Counted from the first letter of the stretch, positions 1 through 8,670 are shown. The stretch: DNA of 64,000 nucleotides from Pseudanabaena sp. FACHB-1998 (GCF_014696355.1 NZ_JACJQA010000028.1:124001-188000), one strand, 5' to 3'. The notes: generated by a model from the letters alone, not told the origin. Made by a program: numbers and translations.

Positions 1-408
1 GGGCTTATGATCAATTACACATAGAGTGCCGATGGGAAACCCTTCAGAAGTTTTAATGGGAACTCCTGCATAAAAGCGAATGTGCGGTGCGCCTGTAACT
101 AATGGATTATCGCTAAATCTCTCATCGGTTAAGGTATCAGGGATTATAAAAATACCGTCTTGAAGAATTGCATGGGCGCAAAAAGCTATTTTCTTAGGAG
201 TTTCTAACGCCGTGATTCCCACCTTTGATTTAAACCATTGCCGTTCTTTGTCTATTAAGCTCACTAATGCGATCGGGGTCTGACAAATTTGAGCAGCCAA
301 TTGAGTAATATCATCAAAACCTTTCTCTGGCTTAGTATCGAGAATATTGCACTGATGTAGAGCGGCGACTCTTTCCAGTTCGTTTATAGGCTCTTTTGCA
401 GGAATCAT
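1..408 (-). CDS. GAF-domain signalling protein, N-terminal part (runs off window)
   Basis: The reading frame begins at ATG 408 and leaves the window at base 1, so only the first 136 residues are visible. They form one GAF domain of the kind at the N terminus of cyanobacterial sensor kinases and diguanylate cyclases. The typical phrases are visible: [15 protein letters not shown], then FCAHAIL, and near the window edge [11 protein letters not shown]. The role is probably to sense a small molecule or redox state and control an output domain, but that domain is outside the window. No transmembrane segment precedes the GAF domain, so the protein is probably cytoplasmic. Confidence 0.85.
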   Translation of the reverse strand, partial: MIPAKEPINELERVAALHQCNILDTKPEKGFDDITQLAAQICQTPIALVSLIDKERQWFKSKVGITALETPKKIAFCAHAILQDGIFIIPDTLTDERFSDNPLVTGAPHIRFYAGVPIKTSEGFPIGTLCVIDHKP

Positions 409-804
409 TTAAATAAATTAAGAGTTAATCAATCATTGGTTGAATAGAAGTCTAAAACTAAATCCGTCAGTATTTTAACGTATGTCTATTTTGAAAATTT
501 CTAGTAAATATTCATAACAGAAAGAGATCAAAAATTCCACCTAAAGCCCCTTTTCCCCGTTAAGTTGATTTAATTGTTACGAAAACAGAAAATTTTATCA
601 AAAAGACTTATTAACTTTAGAGGACTAATAATCAACTATAACTTGTTTAAATAATTCCTATCGTTTATAGCTACCTCTAATATAGCAATTGATTAACTTT
701 TCATCGATCTTTTTTGAAGAAGTGTTGCGATCGCCGCCTCAATCGGTATTCCTTAGCAGTACAATGACGATCGCTCTTTCTATGTTTTAAGCATAAATAC
801 TCTC
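409..804. other. intergenic region between divergent GAF gene and bioB
   Basis: AT-rich stretch separating two divergent genes, so it must hold both promoters. I see no gene, no convincing -35/-10 pair and no strong hairpin. One HIP1 palindrome lies near 727-734. The frame of bioB is closed by a TAG at 754-756. Confidence 0.6.
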
Positions 805-1743
805 TTGATTTCACTCGAAGCCGTCACCAAGATTTACCATCAACCTTTGCTATCTCTTATATTTGAGGCGCAATCTGTCCATCGTCATCATCATCAAACC
901 GATGCCGTCCAGATGTGTACCCTCTCTAATATTAAGTCAGGTCGTTGTCCCGAAGATTGCAAGTACTGCCCCCAAAGTGCGCGTTATCCCACGGAGGTGG
1001 AGTCCTATCCTCTATTGCCTTTAGAGGAAGTAATTAGTCAAGCTCAGGATGCAAAAGAACATGGGGCAACTCGTTTTTGTATGGGTGCGGCTTGGCGTAA
1101 TGCGCCAGATGGGGAAGACTTTGAGCGAGTATTGCAGATGGTAGAAGCGGTCGCGGGCATGGGTATGGAAGCCTGTGTGACTATGGGAATGTTGCGCCCC
1201 GATCAGGCTCAACGCTTAGCAAAGGCAGGCTTAACTGCTTATAATCATAATCTTGATACTTCTGAAAAGTTTTATCCTGAGATTATTACGACCCGCACCT
1301 ATCGCGATCGCCTTGAGACAATTCAGCATGTTGCCAATGCGGGGATTCAGGTTTGCTGTGGTGGCATTGTCGGCATGGGGGAAACTGATAGCGATCGCCT
1401 TGAGCTTTTGCATACCCTCGCGAATCTTTCGCCCCAGCCTGAGTCAGTGCCGATCAATGCGTTGTCCCCTGTGCAAGGAACGCCCTTGGGGGATGTGGAG
1501 CCAATTGATCCTTTAGTGCTAGTGCGAATGGTAGCAACTGCTCGGATTTTGATGCCCAAGGCGATCGTCAGGCTTTCCGCAGGACGCGATCGCCTCAGTG
1601 TATCTGATCAAGCGCTTTGTTTCCTTGCAGGCGCAAATTCGATCTTCTCCAGCGAGAAGTTATTAACTACGGCAAATCCCGATTGGCAAGATGATGCAAA
1701 AATGTTTCATCAGTTAGGGATTAAACCTAAAGAATTTGCCTAA
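805..1743 (+). CDS. bioB: biotin synthase
   Basis: Radical-SAM enzyme that inserts sulphur into dethiobiotin, the last step of biotin synthesis. The CxxxCxxC cluster ligands are C48, C52 and C55 (CPEDCKYC), followed by FCMGAAW, YNHNLDTS and the ESVPINAL stretch typical of BioB. The C-terminal LSAGRDRLS and CFLAGANSIF segments are also characteristic. At 312 residues it is slightly shorter than the E. coli enzyme, lacking part of its variable tail. The frame has no ATG between the upstream stop at 754 and the conserved N terminus, so the start is TTG at 805. No other biotin genes are adjacent. Confidence 0.95.
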   Translation: MISLEAVTKIYHQPLLSLIFEAQSVHRHHHQTDAVQMCTLSNIKSGRCPEDCKYCPQSARYPTEVESYPLLPLEEVISQAQDAKEHGATRFCMGAAWRNAPDGEDFERVLQMVEAVAGMGMEACVTMGMLRPDQAQRLAKAGLTAYNHNLDTSEKFYPEIITTRTYRDRLETIQHVANAGIQVCCGGIVGMGETDSDRLELLHTLANLSPQPESVPINALSPVQGTPLGDVEPIDPLVLVRMVATARILMPKAIVRLSAGRDRLSVSDQALCFLAGANSIFSSEKLLTTANPDWQDDAKMFHQLGIKPKEFA

Positions 1744-1749
1744 AAACAA

Positions 1750-1784
1750 AAATAGGGTGCGGCGCGAAGCGCTGCACCCTATTT
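1750..1784. terminator. hairpin after bioB
   Basis: Near-perfect palindrome AAATAGGGTGC...GCACCCTATTT with a GCGCGAAGCGC core, immediately after the bioB stop. It probably ends bioB transcription together with the next hairpin. Confidence 0.7.
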
Positions 1785-1827
1785 GCATAAAAAAGAAAGA
1801 GCGCTTAGCGCTCTTTCTTTTTTATGC
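1785..1827. terminator. bidirectional terminator between bioB and ppk
   Basis: Perfect palindrome GCATAAAAAAGAAAGAGCGC / GCGCTCTTTCTTTTTTATGC. It has U-rich tails in both orientations and overlaps the last codons of ppk, serving the two convergent genes. Confidence 0.8.
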
Positions 1828-4029
1828 AAATTCAGGTCTACCCTGTGACATGAAATGCTTTTGTGAACTCATTTCAGGTTCATCATCTTTGGGAATCCTT
1901 TGAATGTAGGTTCCATCTGCTTTGAGATCCCAAGCTTGGCGATTATCCGCAAGGACAATTTCGAGAATTTGTTTAAGTTCTTGAATGAGAATTGTATCTT
2001 CAATGGGCGTAATCACCTCCACACGGGCATCAAGATTGCGTGGCATCCAGTCGGCACTGCCGATATAGACTTGCTCCTGACCACCATTGCTAAAATAGAA
2101 AATTCGAGAATGTTCTAAAAAGCGTCCGATCACACTAATTACGCGAATGCGTTCGCTTAAGCCCTTCACCTTAGGACGGATGCAACAAATACCGCGAATA
2201 ATGAGATCAACATTTACGCCTACCTGTGAAGCTTCATACAAAGCCGTAATAATTTCGGGATCGACTAGGGAATTCATCTTCGCGATGATGTACGAAGGAT
2301 ATCCTTTCTTCTGGTGTTCGATTTCGCGATGAATCAATTGCAAAAAGCGATCGCGCATATTTACAGGCGCAACTAACAGCTTCCGATAATCACGTTGTCG
2401 TGAATAGCCCGTGAGATAATTAAACAAATCCGTTAAATCTGCCCCCAAATCATCAGAACAGCTAAATATACCAAGATCACTGTAAAATCTGGCGGTTTTT
2501 GGATTATAGTTACCAGTGCCAATATGCACATAGCGCACAAGGCGATCGCCTTCCTGCCTAACAACCAATGCAGTTTTCGTATGGGTCTTCAGATTTTTCA
2601 AGCCATAGACCACATGGACTCCCGCATTTTCGAGCTTTTTCGCCCAGAGAATATTGTTAGCTTCATCAAATCTTGCTTTGAGTTCCACCAATACCGCTAC
2701 CTGCTTGCCATTTTCCGCAGCACCGATCAGGGCATGAACGATTGGCGAATCTCCCGAAGTACGATACAAAGTCTGCTTGATCGCTAGCACGTTAGGATCG
2801 AGAGCTGCCTCTTCAATAAATCGCTGTACCGTAGTCGTAAAGGATTGATAGGGATGATGAACCAGAAAAGCCCCTTCTCGAATGATTTCAAAGATATTAC
2901 TTTCGCCACTCGTATCCTTCAATCGCGGATGAGTAACCGATTTCCAAGGTTTATCCTGATGTTCGGGCATAGGCAAAAAGGCGATCGCCATCAAATCACC
3001 CAAACCAATCAGCCCCGGAATATCATAAACATCCGCTTCTGTAATTCCCAGCTGTTCTATTAACTCTTGCCGAATTTCCGTTGGTATATCATTAGCAATT
3101 TCCATTCGTACTACTGAGCCAAATTTTTGCTTCCGCAATTCCTCTTGCAGCGCCGAAATTAGATCATCAGCTTCCTCTTCTTCAATATCCAGTTCTGCAT
3201 CACGGGTAATCCGAAATGGATAATAACTCATGATTTCCATTCCCGGAAATAAAGCATCAAGATTATGAGCAATGACCTGTTCTAAAGGCACAAAGGTATG
3301 ATCATCAGTCTCAGGTATTTTCACAAAACGGGGTAAAACACTTGGCACTTTGACCCTTGCAAAATTTTTCTCGCCAGTTTCGCGATCACGGACAATTACG
3401 ACCAAATTTAAACTGAGATTAGAAATATAGGGAAACGGATGGGCAGGATCAACCGCTAAGGGCGTAAGTACAGGAAACAGCTTTTCTTGGAAATAGGTTT
3501 TGAGATAGCGCTGATGTTTCTTGTCAATATCTTTGTAGTCCAGTAGCTTCACACCATTTTTATGCAACTCTTGGCGCAGATTATTCTCAAAAAACTCATG
3601 CTCCATCGTCACCAATGGCACTAACGCTTCCCGAATCACCTCTAGCTGCTTTTGGGGAGTCAGCCCATCATCGGTAATGATATCAATCTGTTCTGCGAGT
3701 TTTTTCTTCACCCTTGCGATTCTAACCATAAAAAATTCATCAAGGTTAGTACTAAAAATCGCACAAAATTTAGCCCGTTCTAGTAAGGGAGTCCGAGAAT
3801 CAATTCCTTCGTGTAATACTCTTTTATTGAAGGCAATCCAACTCAATTCACGATTAAAAAAGTACACAGAGCGATCGACTTCAGGTTCAGTATCTTTTTC
3901 AATTTGTACTCCCAGAGAGCTTGCCGCCGTCTTTGACTTTTCTGAATTTGCCGAATCTGACGACTCAATTAGTATCTCTGCAACAGATTCGGAGCTTTTA
4001 TGGGTTAAATCTTTTTTGGTTCTAGTCAT
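1822..4029 (-). CDS. ppk1: polyphosphate kinase 1
   Basis: Reversibly transfers the ATP gamma-phosphate to inorganic polyphosphate, the phosphate and energy store of cyanobacteria. The PPK1 layout is complete: an N-terminal domain with RELSWIAFNKRVL and NLDEFFMVRIARVKKK, the HPFPYISNLSLNL head segment, then two PLD-like C-terminal halves. The first half carries THTKTALVVR, which should contain the phosphorylated histidine, and HIGTGNYNPKTARFYSD. The second has YIGSADWMPRNLD. The length of 735 residues includes a Ser/Glu-rich, probably disordered extension of about 45 residues before the conserved start. It is a single gene; no exopolyphosphatase is adjacent. Confidence 0.96.
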   Translation of the reverse strand: MTRTKKDLTHKSSESVAEILIESSDSANSEKSKTAASSLGVQIEKDTEPEVDRSVYFFNRELSWIAFNKRVLHEGIDSRTPLLERAKFCAIFSTNLDEFFMVRIARVKKKLAEQIDIITDDGLTPQKQLEVIREALVPLVTMEHEFFENNLRQELHKNGVKLLDYKDIDKKHQRYLKTYFQEKLFPVLTPLAVDPAHPFPYISNLSLNLVVIVRDRETGEKNFARVKVPSVLPRFVKIPETDDHTFVPLEQVIAHNLDALFPGMEIMSYYPFRITRDAELDIEEEEADDLISALQEELRKQKFGSVVRMEIANDIPTEIRQELIEQLGITEADVYDIPGLIGLGDLMAIAFLPMPEHQDKPWKSVTHPRLKDTSGESNIFEIIREGAFLVHHPYQSFTTTVQRFIEEAALDPNVLAIKQTLYRTSGDSPIVHALIGAAENGKQVAVLVELKARFDEANNILWAKKLENAGVHVVYGLKNLKTHTKTALVVRQEGDRLVRYVHIGTGNYNPKTARFYSDLGIFSCSDDLGADLTDLFNYLTGYSRQRDYRKLLVAPVNMRDRFLQLIHREIEHQKKGYPSYIIAKMNSLVDPEIITALYEASQVGVNVDLIIRGICCIRPKVKGLSERIRVISVIGRFLEHSRIFYFSNGGQEQVYIGSADWMPRNLDARVEVITPIEDTILIQELKQILEIVLADNRQAWDLKADGTYIQRIPKDDEPEMSSQKHFMSQGRPEFA

Positions 4030-4235
4030 AGGAGCAAAACTATAATCTTTCTCAAATTGTTAGTAAATAGCGATCGGATATTTTAGGAATCATCAAAAAC
4101 TTAGATCTTTTTAAAGATTACAAAAAATATTGCATATCCCTATGTGAGCTTGAACACTATCAGTCTATTATCTCAAATGTATGGCATTCCTAAGAAGGGA
4201 TAATCTAGGTTTTGCTTTTTTAAAGATGTTGGGCT

Positions 4236-4294
4236 ACAAAGCCACAAAAAATGGGACGCACGCGCAGCGTGCGTCCCATTTTTTGTGGCTTTGT
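4236..4294. terminator. terminator downstream of gpx
   Basis: Perfect inverted repeat: ACAAAGCCACAAAAAATGGG in the left arm, a CGCACGCGCAGCGTGCG core and the mirrored right arm. It lies beyond the gpx stop, reading on the minus strand, and is one of the longest stems in the window. Confidence 0.8.
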
Positions 4295-4314
4295 ATTTAG
4301 CTGCGACTAGCTAC

Positions 4315-4788
4315 TTAGTTAATTAAAGCTTCAATATCTTTACGAAGTCCAGCATCTTCAGGAGCAACACTAGATGGGTAATACTTCACAACCTTACCTT
4401 CTTTGTCTACGAGAAACTTGTTGAAGTTCCATTGGACTTGATTACCAGTGGTATCAGTGAGGTATTTGTAAATATCTACGATGCCAGAACCCTTGACCGT
4501 AACCTTGCTAAACATATCAAAAGTTACATCATAATTAAGTGAGCAGAAGCTCTTGATTTCGGCTTCTGGGGCTGGCTCTTGAGCGCCAAAGTCATTGCTA
4601 GGAAAACCAAGAATCTCAAAACCCTTGTCTTTATATTCACGATAAAGAGCCTCTAACCCTTTATATTGCTTGGTGTAACCACATTTAGACGCAACATTGA
4701 CAACTAGAGCAACCTTGCCTTTGTATTGAGCGAGATCAACGGGTTGACCATCGATGTTAGTGATTTTGTAGTCGTAAAGTGTAGACAT
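4315..4788 (-). CDS. gpx: glutathione peroxidase-family thiol peroxidase
   Basis: Reduces peroxides, probably with thioredoxin or NADPH-linked reductants rather than glutathione, as known for Cys-type cyanobacterial enzymes. The peroxidatic cysteine is C36 (SKCGYT) and replaces selenocysteine. Q70 and W120-N121 (WNFNKF) complete the catalytic tetrad. C82 (SFCSLNY) is at the position of the resolving cysteine in two-Cys Gpx proteins. The middle cysteine of the common FPCNQF motif is serine here (FPSNDF, S64). At 157 residues it has the normal length and no signal peptide, so it is cytoplasmic. It stands alone with its own terminator. Confidence 0.93.
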   Translation of the reverse strand: MSTLYDYKITNIDGQPVDLAQYKGKVALVVNVASKCGYTKQYKGLEALYREYKDKGFEILGFPSNDFGAQEPAPEAEIKSFCSLNYDVTFDMFSKVTVKGSGIVDIYKYLTDTTGNQVQWNFNKFLVDKEGKVVKYYPSSVAPEDAGLRKDIEALIN

Positions 4789-4967
4789 AGTTGAGTGTTT
4801 TAGGTTTGTTTGAGCGAAGCATAGATCACTTAGGGTTCCCCAATTTAATAAAGAACTAGATTTTTGAGTGCGTAGCTTCGCGGTGACATCAAAAATCGGT
4901 TCCTTATTTTATGGCGAAGCCCTTATAGTGAGCTAGAAGACTAAGTTAGCATTTTGCGGCAATTTGA

Positions 4968-5468
4968 ATGGCAAGCGTAATAATCCTGATTGGTATCCCC
5001 GCCTGCGGCAAGTCTACTCTTGCAGAGCAGATGCTACGTGCTTCTAACCAAAATAGCTATACATCCACCAAATTAATTAGCCCCGATCGCATCAGGGCTT
5101 TACTCTACGGAGATACGACCACGCAAGGCAATTGGTCAGAAATTTGGGCGCATGTACAACAGGAGTTTGCCGAAGCCGCAAAATCGCAACAATCTGTAAT
5201 ATATGATGCCACAAACTATAAGCGTGAATATCGCAAAGAGGCGATCGCCCTTGCTAAGGAGCATGGCTTTAAGCCAATCACGGGGCTATGGCTCAATGTG
5301 CCGCTATGGATTTGTTTGTCGCGCAATGAAGTACGCGATCGCTCAGTCCCCGAAGATATTGTGGTAGATATGTATCGCACTCTTTCCTATAATCCCCCTA
5401 GCCTTAATGAAGGTTTTGATCGCATCCTCTTTCGGGATGACAAATCAGATAACGAATGGATCGATTAA
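4968..5468 (+). CDS. P-loop kinase of the AAA_33 / polynucleotide-kinase-like family
   Basis: A 166-residue single-domain P-loop protein. Walker A is GIPACGKST near residues 9-17, and the second strand ends in a DATN motif near residue 82. An Arg-rich lid (RNEVRDRSVPEDIV) follows, as in T4 polynucleotide kinase-like and tRNA-ligase-associated kinases. The family phosphorylates nucleic-acid 5' ends or small molecules; the substrate cannot be told from the sequence. Neighbours give no clue, since gpx is divergent and a small basic protein follows. Fold assignment is confident, function is not. Confidence 0.8.
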   Translation: MASVIILIGIPACGKSTLAEQMLRASNQNSYTSTKLISPDRIRALLYGDTTTQGNWSEIWAHVQQEFAEAAKSQQSVIYDATNYKREYRKEAIALAKEHGFKPITGLWLNVPLWICLSRNEVRDRSVPEDIVVDMYRTLSYNPPSLNEGFDRILFRDDKSDNEWID

Positions 5469-5524
5469 TTACAAAAATTTTCTGGCGGTTTCTTGTGGTT
5501 GGTTTGAGCGTAACTTGATCGCAA

Positions 5525-5556
5525 TTTGATGGTGTAGCAAAGCTGCACCATCAAAA
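5525..5556. terminator. hairpin after the P-loop kinase gene
   Basis: Palindrome TTTGATGGTG.AGC / GCTGCACCATCAAAA about 55 bases after the stop codon; likely a rho-independent terminator. Confidence 0.6.
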
Positions 5557-5679
5557 ATCTGAATTCTTGATCAGGGAAATCTAAAAAAAAATACAGACAA
5601 AAAATAACTTGTGTTTGTCTATTTCTCATTTTGTGCTAGCTTAAATAGACGCAATCTCTAAAAGGTATAACGGTTTAAA

Positions 5680-5901
5680 ATGGCTAAGCGCCGCAATCAG
5701 AAAAAAGAAAAAGCTCTTCGCAACCAAGCGTATGCGCGTAAGTTTCGCAAGCGCACCCCTATGGGACGCTTTGGACGTAGAAGACCAATGGGCAACTATA
5801 ATGATCCTGAAGATTCTGAATCCAATGGAGCTGCTGATACAGGGGCGGCGGATACTGGTGCTGCTGATACAGGCGCTGCGATCGGTATTGGTAAGTTCTA
5901 A
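5680..5901 (+). CDS. small basic cyanobacterial protein with GAADT repeats
   Basis: A 73-residue protein of unknown function. The first 38 residues are extremely basic (start MAKRRNQKKEKALRNQAYAR, then KFRKRTPMGRFGRRRP), which suggests nucleic-acid or ribosome binding. From memory, this basic head resembles a conserved cyanobacterial hypothetical family. The tail after residue 49 contains three consecutive GAADT units encoded by an imperfect 15-base tandem repeat (about 5827-5880), then GAAIGIGKF. An overlapping frame at 5732-5944 is a shadow. A GGTATAACGG stretch precedes the ATG; there is no strong Shine-Dalgarno. Confidence 0.7.
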   Translation: MAKRRNQKKEKALRNQAYARKFRKRTPMGRFGRRRPMGNYNDPEDSESNGAADTGAADTGAADTGAAIGIGKF

Positions 5902-5940
5902 ATTGAATTCTGGATTTAAATTTCCAGTATTCTACAGATC

Positions 5941-6399
5941 ATGACCACAAGTTTTGCCCTTGCTTTACACACAACGACGACAAATTTAGAGCTTGCGATC
6001 GCCGTAATTAATCACAATTCAGATCGCAATTCTCACTCTTATATCATCCACAAACAGCAGTCATGGGAACTTGGCAGAGAATTATCTGTACAGTTGCATG
6101 ACTGCTTAAATTTGTTTGTGGGTGATATTTTATGGGCTGATTTCGCGTTTTTAGCGATCGCCACTGGTATAGGTAGCTTTACAGGCACAAGGATCGGGGT
6201 TGTGACAGCCAGAACCCTTGGGGAACAGCTAAATATTCCCGTTTATGGGATTGACTGCCCCACGATTATTCATTATTCACAACAAAATTCTCCTCCATTA
6301 ACTTTGAGCGAGAGTTTGCTGGCGATCGCCTATGGGCAATGGCAATCAGGGATTTATCCTAGTTGGCAAAATGTATTCCCCCTTTACGAATCCCAGTAA
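5941..6399 (+). CDS. tsaB: TsaB-like tRNA threonylcarbamoyladenosine protein (internally short)
   Basis: Partner of TsaD in making t6A at position 37 of ANN-decoding tRNAs. The ASKHA-type features are present: an N-terminal strand ALALHTTTTNLELAIA, the GIGSFTGTRIGVVTARTL segment typical of TsaB near residues 76-93, and a C-terminal AYGQWQ...VFPLY phrase seen at the end of cyanobacterial homologues. It has only 152 residues where the family usually has about 200-230. The missing part lies between VYGIDCPT and the tail, so the second subdomain is reduced. The reading frame is intact. It starts 39 bases after the preceding gene and may be cotranscribed with it. Confidence 0.8.
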   Translation: MTTSFALALHTTTTNLELAIAVINHNSDRNSHSYIIHKQQSWELGRELSVQLHDCLNLFVGDILWADFAFLAIATGIGSFTGTRIGVVTARTLGEQLNIPVYGIDCPTIIHYSQQNSPPLTLSESLLAIAYGQWQSGIYPSWQNVFPLYESQ

Positions 6400-6435
6400 A
6401 CAATTGGCACTGCGCGGATTCACCATGCAATGCTA

Positions 6436-6485
6436 ATTATTTGAGCAAAAAAAAATGGCTATGCCATTTTTTTTGCTCAAATAAT
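6436..6485. terminator. terminator after tsaB
   Basis: Perfect inverted repeat ATTATTTGAGCAAAAAAAAA TGGC / GCCA ... GCTCAAATAAT, followed by no clear additional U-tract but with A/T-rich stem arms on both sides. Confidence 0.65.
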
Positions 6486-6670
6486 GGGGCGGTTCTACAC
6501 CATCGCAATATTGGTCTTTAGGTTCCGTAAATGTTAGAATTACGGAACTTAGAAGTATATGTAAGGTTGCATTTTCGCCATTGGCGATCGCTGATCTAAA
6601 ATGTGGGGAATCCTTTATATATACCTAGGTAAATTAACCATCTAGGACGGTAGTTATTCCAGCTTGACCT

Positions 6671-6931
6671 ATGCTTCAAGACGCGATCGCCATTCGTCAT
6701 TATCAAAAGATTACCGACTCACTCGTCGAAATGTCTGAACGTGGTTATCGTTCTACCGACGAAATGAGACTCTTTTTGGACGGTTACCTATCGGCTCTGC
6801 GCGTTACTAATGCTGTAGAAGTCCATAATATTCACCGCCTCGAAGAAGAGGTAATTAGATTTCTGTATGATTCCTCTAACTTTGCATCTCCCTATGAGTT
6901 GGAAATGGAGGTTGAGCGAGGTGATAGATAA
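6671..6931 (+). CDS. conserved cyanobacterial protein, probably DUF6761
   Basis: An 86-residue, mostly helical protein beginning MLQDAIAIRHYQKITDSLVE, with the LDGYLSALRVTNAVE and HRLEEEVIRFLYD segments that I associate with the cyanobacteria-specific DUF6761 family. Its function is not known. It has no signal peptide or membrane segment. Its last 40 bases overlap the 3' end of rsmG on the other strand, so the two genes are convergent and tail-to-tail. Confidence 0.75.
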   Translation: MLQDAIAIRHYQKITDSLVEMSERGYRSTDEMRLFLDGYLSALRVTNAVEVHNIHRLEEEVIRFLYDSSNFASPYELEMEVERGDR

Positions 6932-7575
6932 ACACTATGGCGAATGCTCATGGTGAGAGGGGTTTGAAATCGATCTTGCTGCACAACCTGTAATCCTTGC
7001 TCCTCGCAAAATATATCCAGTTGTTCGCTTTCTTCGGGAAGCCATTGTCCGCGATATAAAATTGCTGTGCCATTCTTTTTTAAAAAAGGTAGACAATAGC
7101 TAGCGCAAAGATCGGGACTACCAACCGCACGGACAACGGCTAAGTCATACTTTTTTTTGTATGGCGAGATTTTGTTAATATCTTCGGCTCGACCAGCCTC
7201 CGCGATCGCATTAGTTAACTGCAAATCCTTAATCGTTTGTTCCACAAAAGCAACCTTTTTTTGTTTGCTATCTACTAAAGTCACTTGCCATGATGGTTTA
7301 GCGATCGCGATCGGTAGTCCCGGAAACCCTGCACCAGTCCCAATATCAATTACCTGAAGATTTTCCCTTTCCCAATAATTTAAAACCCCACGCAATGAAT
7401 CCCATAGATGCTTTTCCCAAAAGTCATCAGGAGCGGTGATGCGTGTCAGATTTTGCTGGCTATTGCCCTCTAATACAAGCTCGTAGAGCTTTTCAAATTG
7501 CTCAAGTTGGTCAGGGCTTGGTGACCAATTAAGGGTGGATTGCCAATGCTCGAATAGATGGGAAAAATGGGACAT
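6892..7575 (-). CDS. rsmG: 16S rRNA (guanine(527)-N7)-methyltransferase
   Basis: SAM-dependent methyltransferase (formerly GidB) that makes m7G527 in 16S rRNA. The N-terminal helical part (YELVLEGNSQQNLTRIT) and the SAM-binding VIDIGTGAGFPGLPIAI loop near residues 75-91 are diagnostic, followed by VTLVDSKQKKVAFVE and VVRAVGSPDL. The length of 227 residues is normal. The C-terminal segment overlaps the convergent small gene by 40 bases. Confidence 0.95.
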   Translation of the reverse strand: MSHFSHLFEHWQSTLNWSPSPDQLEQFEKLYELVLEGNSQQNLTRITAPDDFWEKHLWDSLRGVLNYWERENLQVIDIGTGAGFPGLPIAIAKPSWQVTLVDSKQKKVAFVEQTIKDLQLTNAIAEAGRAEDINKISPYKKKYDLAVVRAVGSPDLCASYCLPFLKKNGTAILYRGQWLPEESEQLDIFCEEQGLQVVQQDRFQTPLTMSIRHSVYLSPRSTSISNS

Positions 7576-7639
7576 GCGTAAATTTTGCAGGTATTTGCAG
7601 CTAACGGGGAAATTATATAGCTTACGCCAGTAATGTTAC

Positions 7640-7698
7640 TCTCAGGGAGAAATTAGTGATGGGCGGTAAAGCCCCTTATTACTAATTTCTCCCTGAGA
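7640..7698. terminator. long hairpin upstream of rsmG
   Basis: Inverted repeat TCTCAGGGAGAAATTAGTGA / TACTAATTTCTCCCTGAGA with a GGGCGGTAAAGCCCC core. It lies in the region between rsmG (minus strand) and hli (plus strand), upstream of both, so it is not a terminator for either; it could be an attenuator-like or repeat element. Confidence 0.5.
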
Positions 7699-7844
7699 AA
7701 TCTCCCCTTTGATGTTTGGCTAATTTTGTCATTTGGGGCTAAGATCAACAAATCATTAAGATTCATGTAGCAATGCTAAGCAATTACTTAACAAGAAAAT
7801 TTGTGTAGCAGCAAAATTGCTAAATATAATAAAAAGGTAAAAAA

Positions 7845-8075
7845 ATGACAGAACAAACGAAAACACGCACGGCTTTTACTAAGGATGAGCGTGGAATTTT
7901 AAACAACTGGGCGATCGAGCCAAAAATGTATGTCGATGAGCAAAGCGATAGCCGAGTGGGATTCACAGAATATGCAGAATTGCTCAACGGTCGTTTGGCT
8001 ATGGTTGGTTTCACACTTGTCGTAATTATTGAATTTGTAACTGGTAAGGGATTTTTGCAAATTATCGGTCTTTAA
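7845..8075 (+). CDS. high-light-inducible protein (Hli/Scp), one-helix chlorophyll-binding protein
   Basis: A small thylakoid protein related to plant LHC helix 1 that binds chlorophyll and carotenoid and protects photosystem II assembly under excess light. The chlorophyll-binding motif is ELLNGRLAMVGF (residues about 46-57), inside the single membrane helix that continues TLVVIIEFVTG. Before it, LNNWAIEPKMYVD is a second short conserved segment of the family. It has 76 residues. It stands alone with a terminator 14 bases after the stop, as usual for stress-induced hli genes; I do not see a clear RpaB (HLR1) site. Confidence 0.93.
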   Translation: MTEQTKTRTAFTKDERGILNNWAIEPKMYVDEQSDSRVGFTEYAELLNGRLAMVGFTLVVIIEFVTGKGFLQIIGL

Positions 8076-8088
8076 TCTCAATTTCTTC

Positions 8089-8119
8089 ATTTGGGGTGAA
8101 GCTTTGCTTCACCCCAAAT
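8089..8119. terminator. terminator after hli
   Basis: Perfect stem ATTTGGGGTGAAGC / GCTTCACCCCAAAT with a TTT loop, 14 bases after the hli stop. Confidence 0.8.
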
Positions 8120-8138
8120 TATTTGTGAATATAGTTTT

Positions 8139-8639
8139 ATGTCTAATCCTCATGTAGAAATCCAGTTTTTGACTTTAGCGGAAGCCCATGCGATCAATGG
8201 TGCGCTGTTGTCAACAATGGAAAAATTTATGACCCGTATTACGATTTCTTCGTTGCGGATCATTGTCAAAATTGCTCAAGAATTAGCTATTCATGCAGAG
8301 GAGCTTACGCCAGCGCAAATTGTGCAATGGATTGAGCGAGATGCGCTGATTCGGAAAGAGCAAGGTGAAGATGCGGCTTTTCTGAAATGGACTTCACCCC
8401 ATCCTGATTTAGATTTTGAGGATACCAGAGAGGACGAGGTGACTCCTGCAAAGCTATCGAGTCATGAAAAGTTTTTAACGCGGATGGTGATTTCGGCGAT
8501 GCAAGCGTTAGGAGCGATCGCCAAAGATTACAGTATTCATCTTGAAGATTTAACCGCAGAGCAGGTGATTGCATGGGTAGAGCGTGATGCGAAGATCAAG
8601 CGAGAACAAGGTATCGAAGCCGCTTTCTTATCTTGGTGA
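8139..8639 (+). CDS. protein made of two tandem copies of a 58-residue helical domain
   Basis: A 166-residue protein of unknown function. It consists of two similar halves: residues about 27-84 (MEKFMTRITIS ... AAFLKW) and 109-166 (HEKFLTRMVIS ... AAFLSW). Shared positions include EKF.TR..IS, the H.E.LT..Q...W.ERDA segment and REQG.EAAFL.W at the end. The halves are joined by an acidic linker (PDLDFEDTREDE). Both are predicted helical and soluble. I do not recognise the family. It lies between hli and a convergent Uma2 gene, and its promoter is probably within the short gap after the hli terminator. Confidence 0.65.
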   Translation: MSNPHVEIQFLTLAEAHAINGALLSTMEKFMTRITISSLRIIVKIAQELAIHAEELTPAQIVQWIERDALIRKEQGEDAAFLKWTSPHPDLDFEDTREDEVTPAKLSSHEKFLTRMVISAMQALGAIAKDYSIHLEDLTAEQVIAWVERDAKIKREQGIEAAFLSW

Positions 8640-8641
8640 TT

Positions 8642-8670
8642 AAAAAAGTGAAGCCCCGCTTCATTTTTTT
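8642..8670. terminator. short bidirectional terminator
   Basis: AAAAAAGTGAAG CCCCG CTTCATTTTTTT between two convergent genes; the A-tract and T-tract flank a six-to-seven base stem. Confidence 0.7.

Noticed and set aside
3677-4045. plus-strand ORF opposite the ppk N terminus
   Set aside because: Shadow frame; no start context and no family resemblance.
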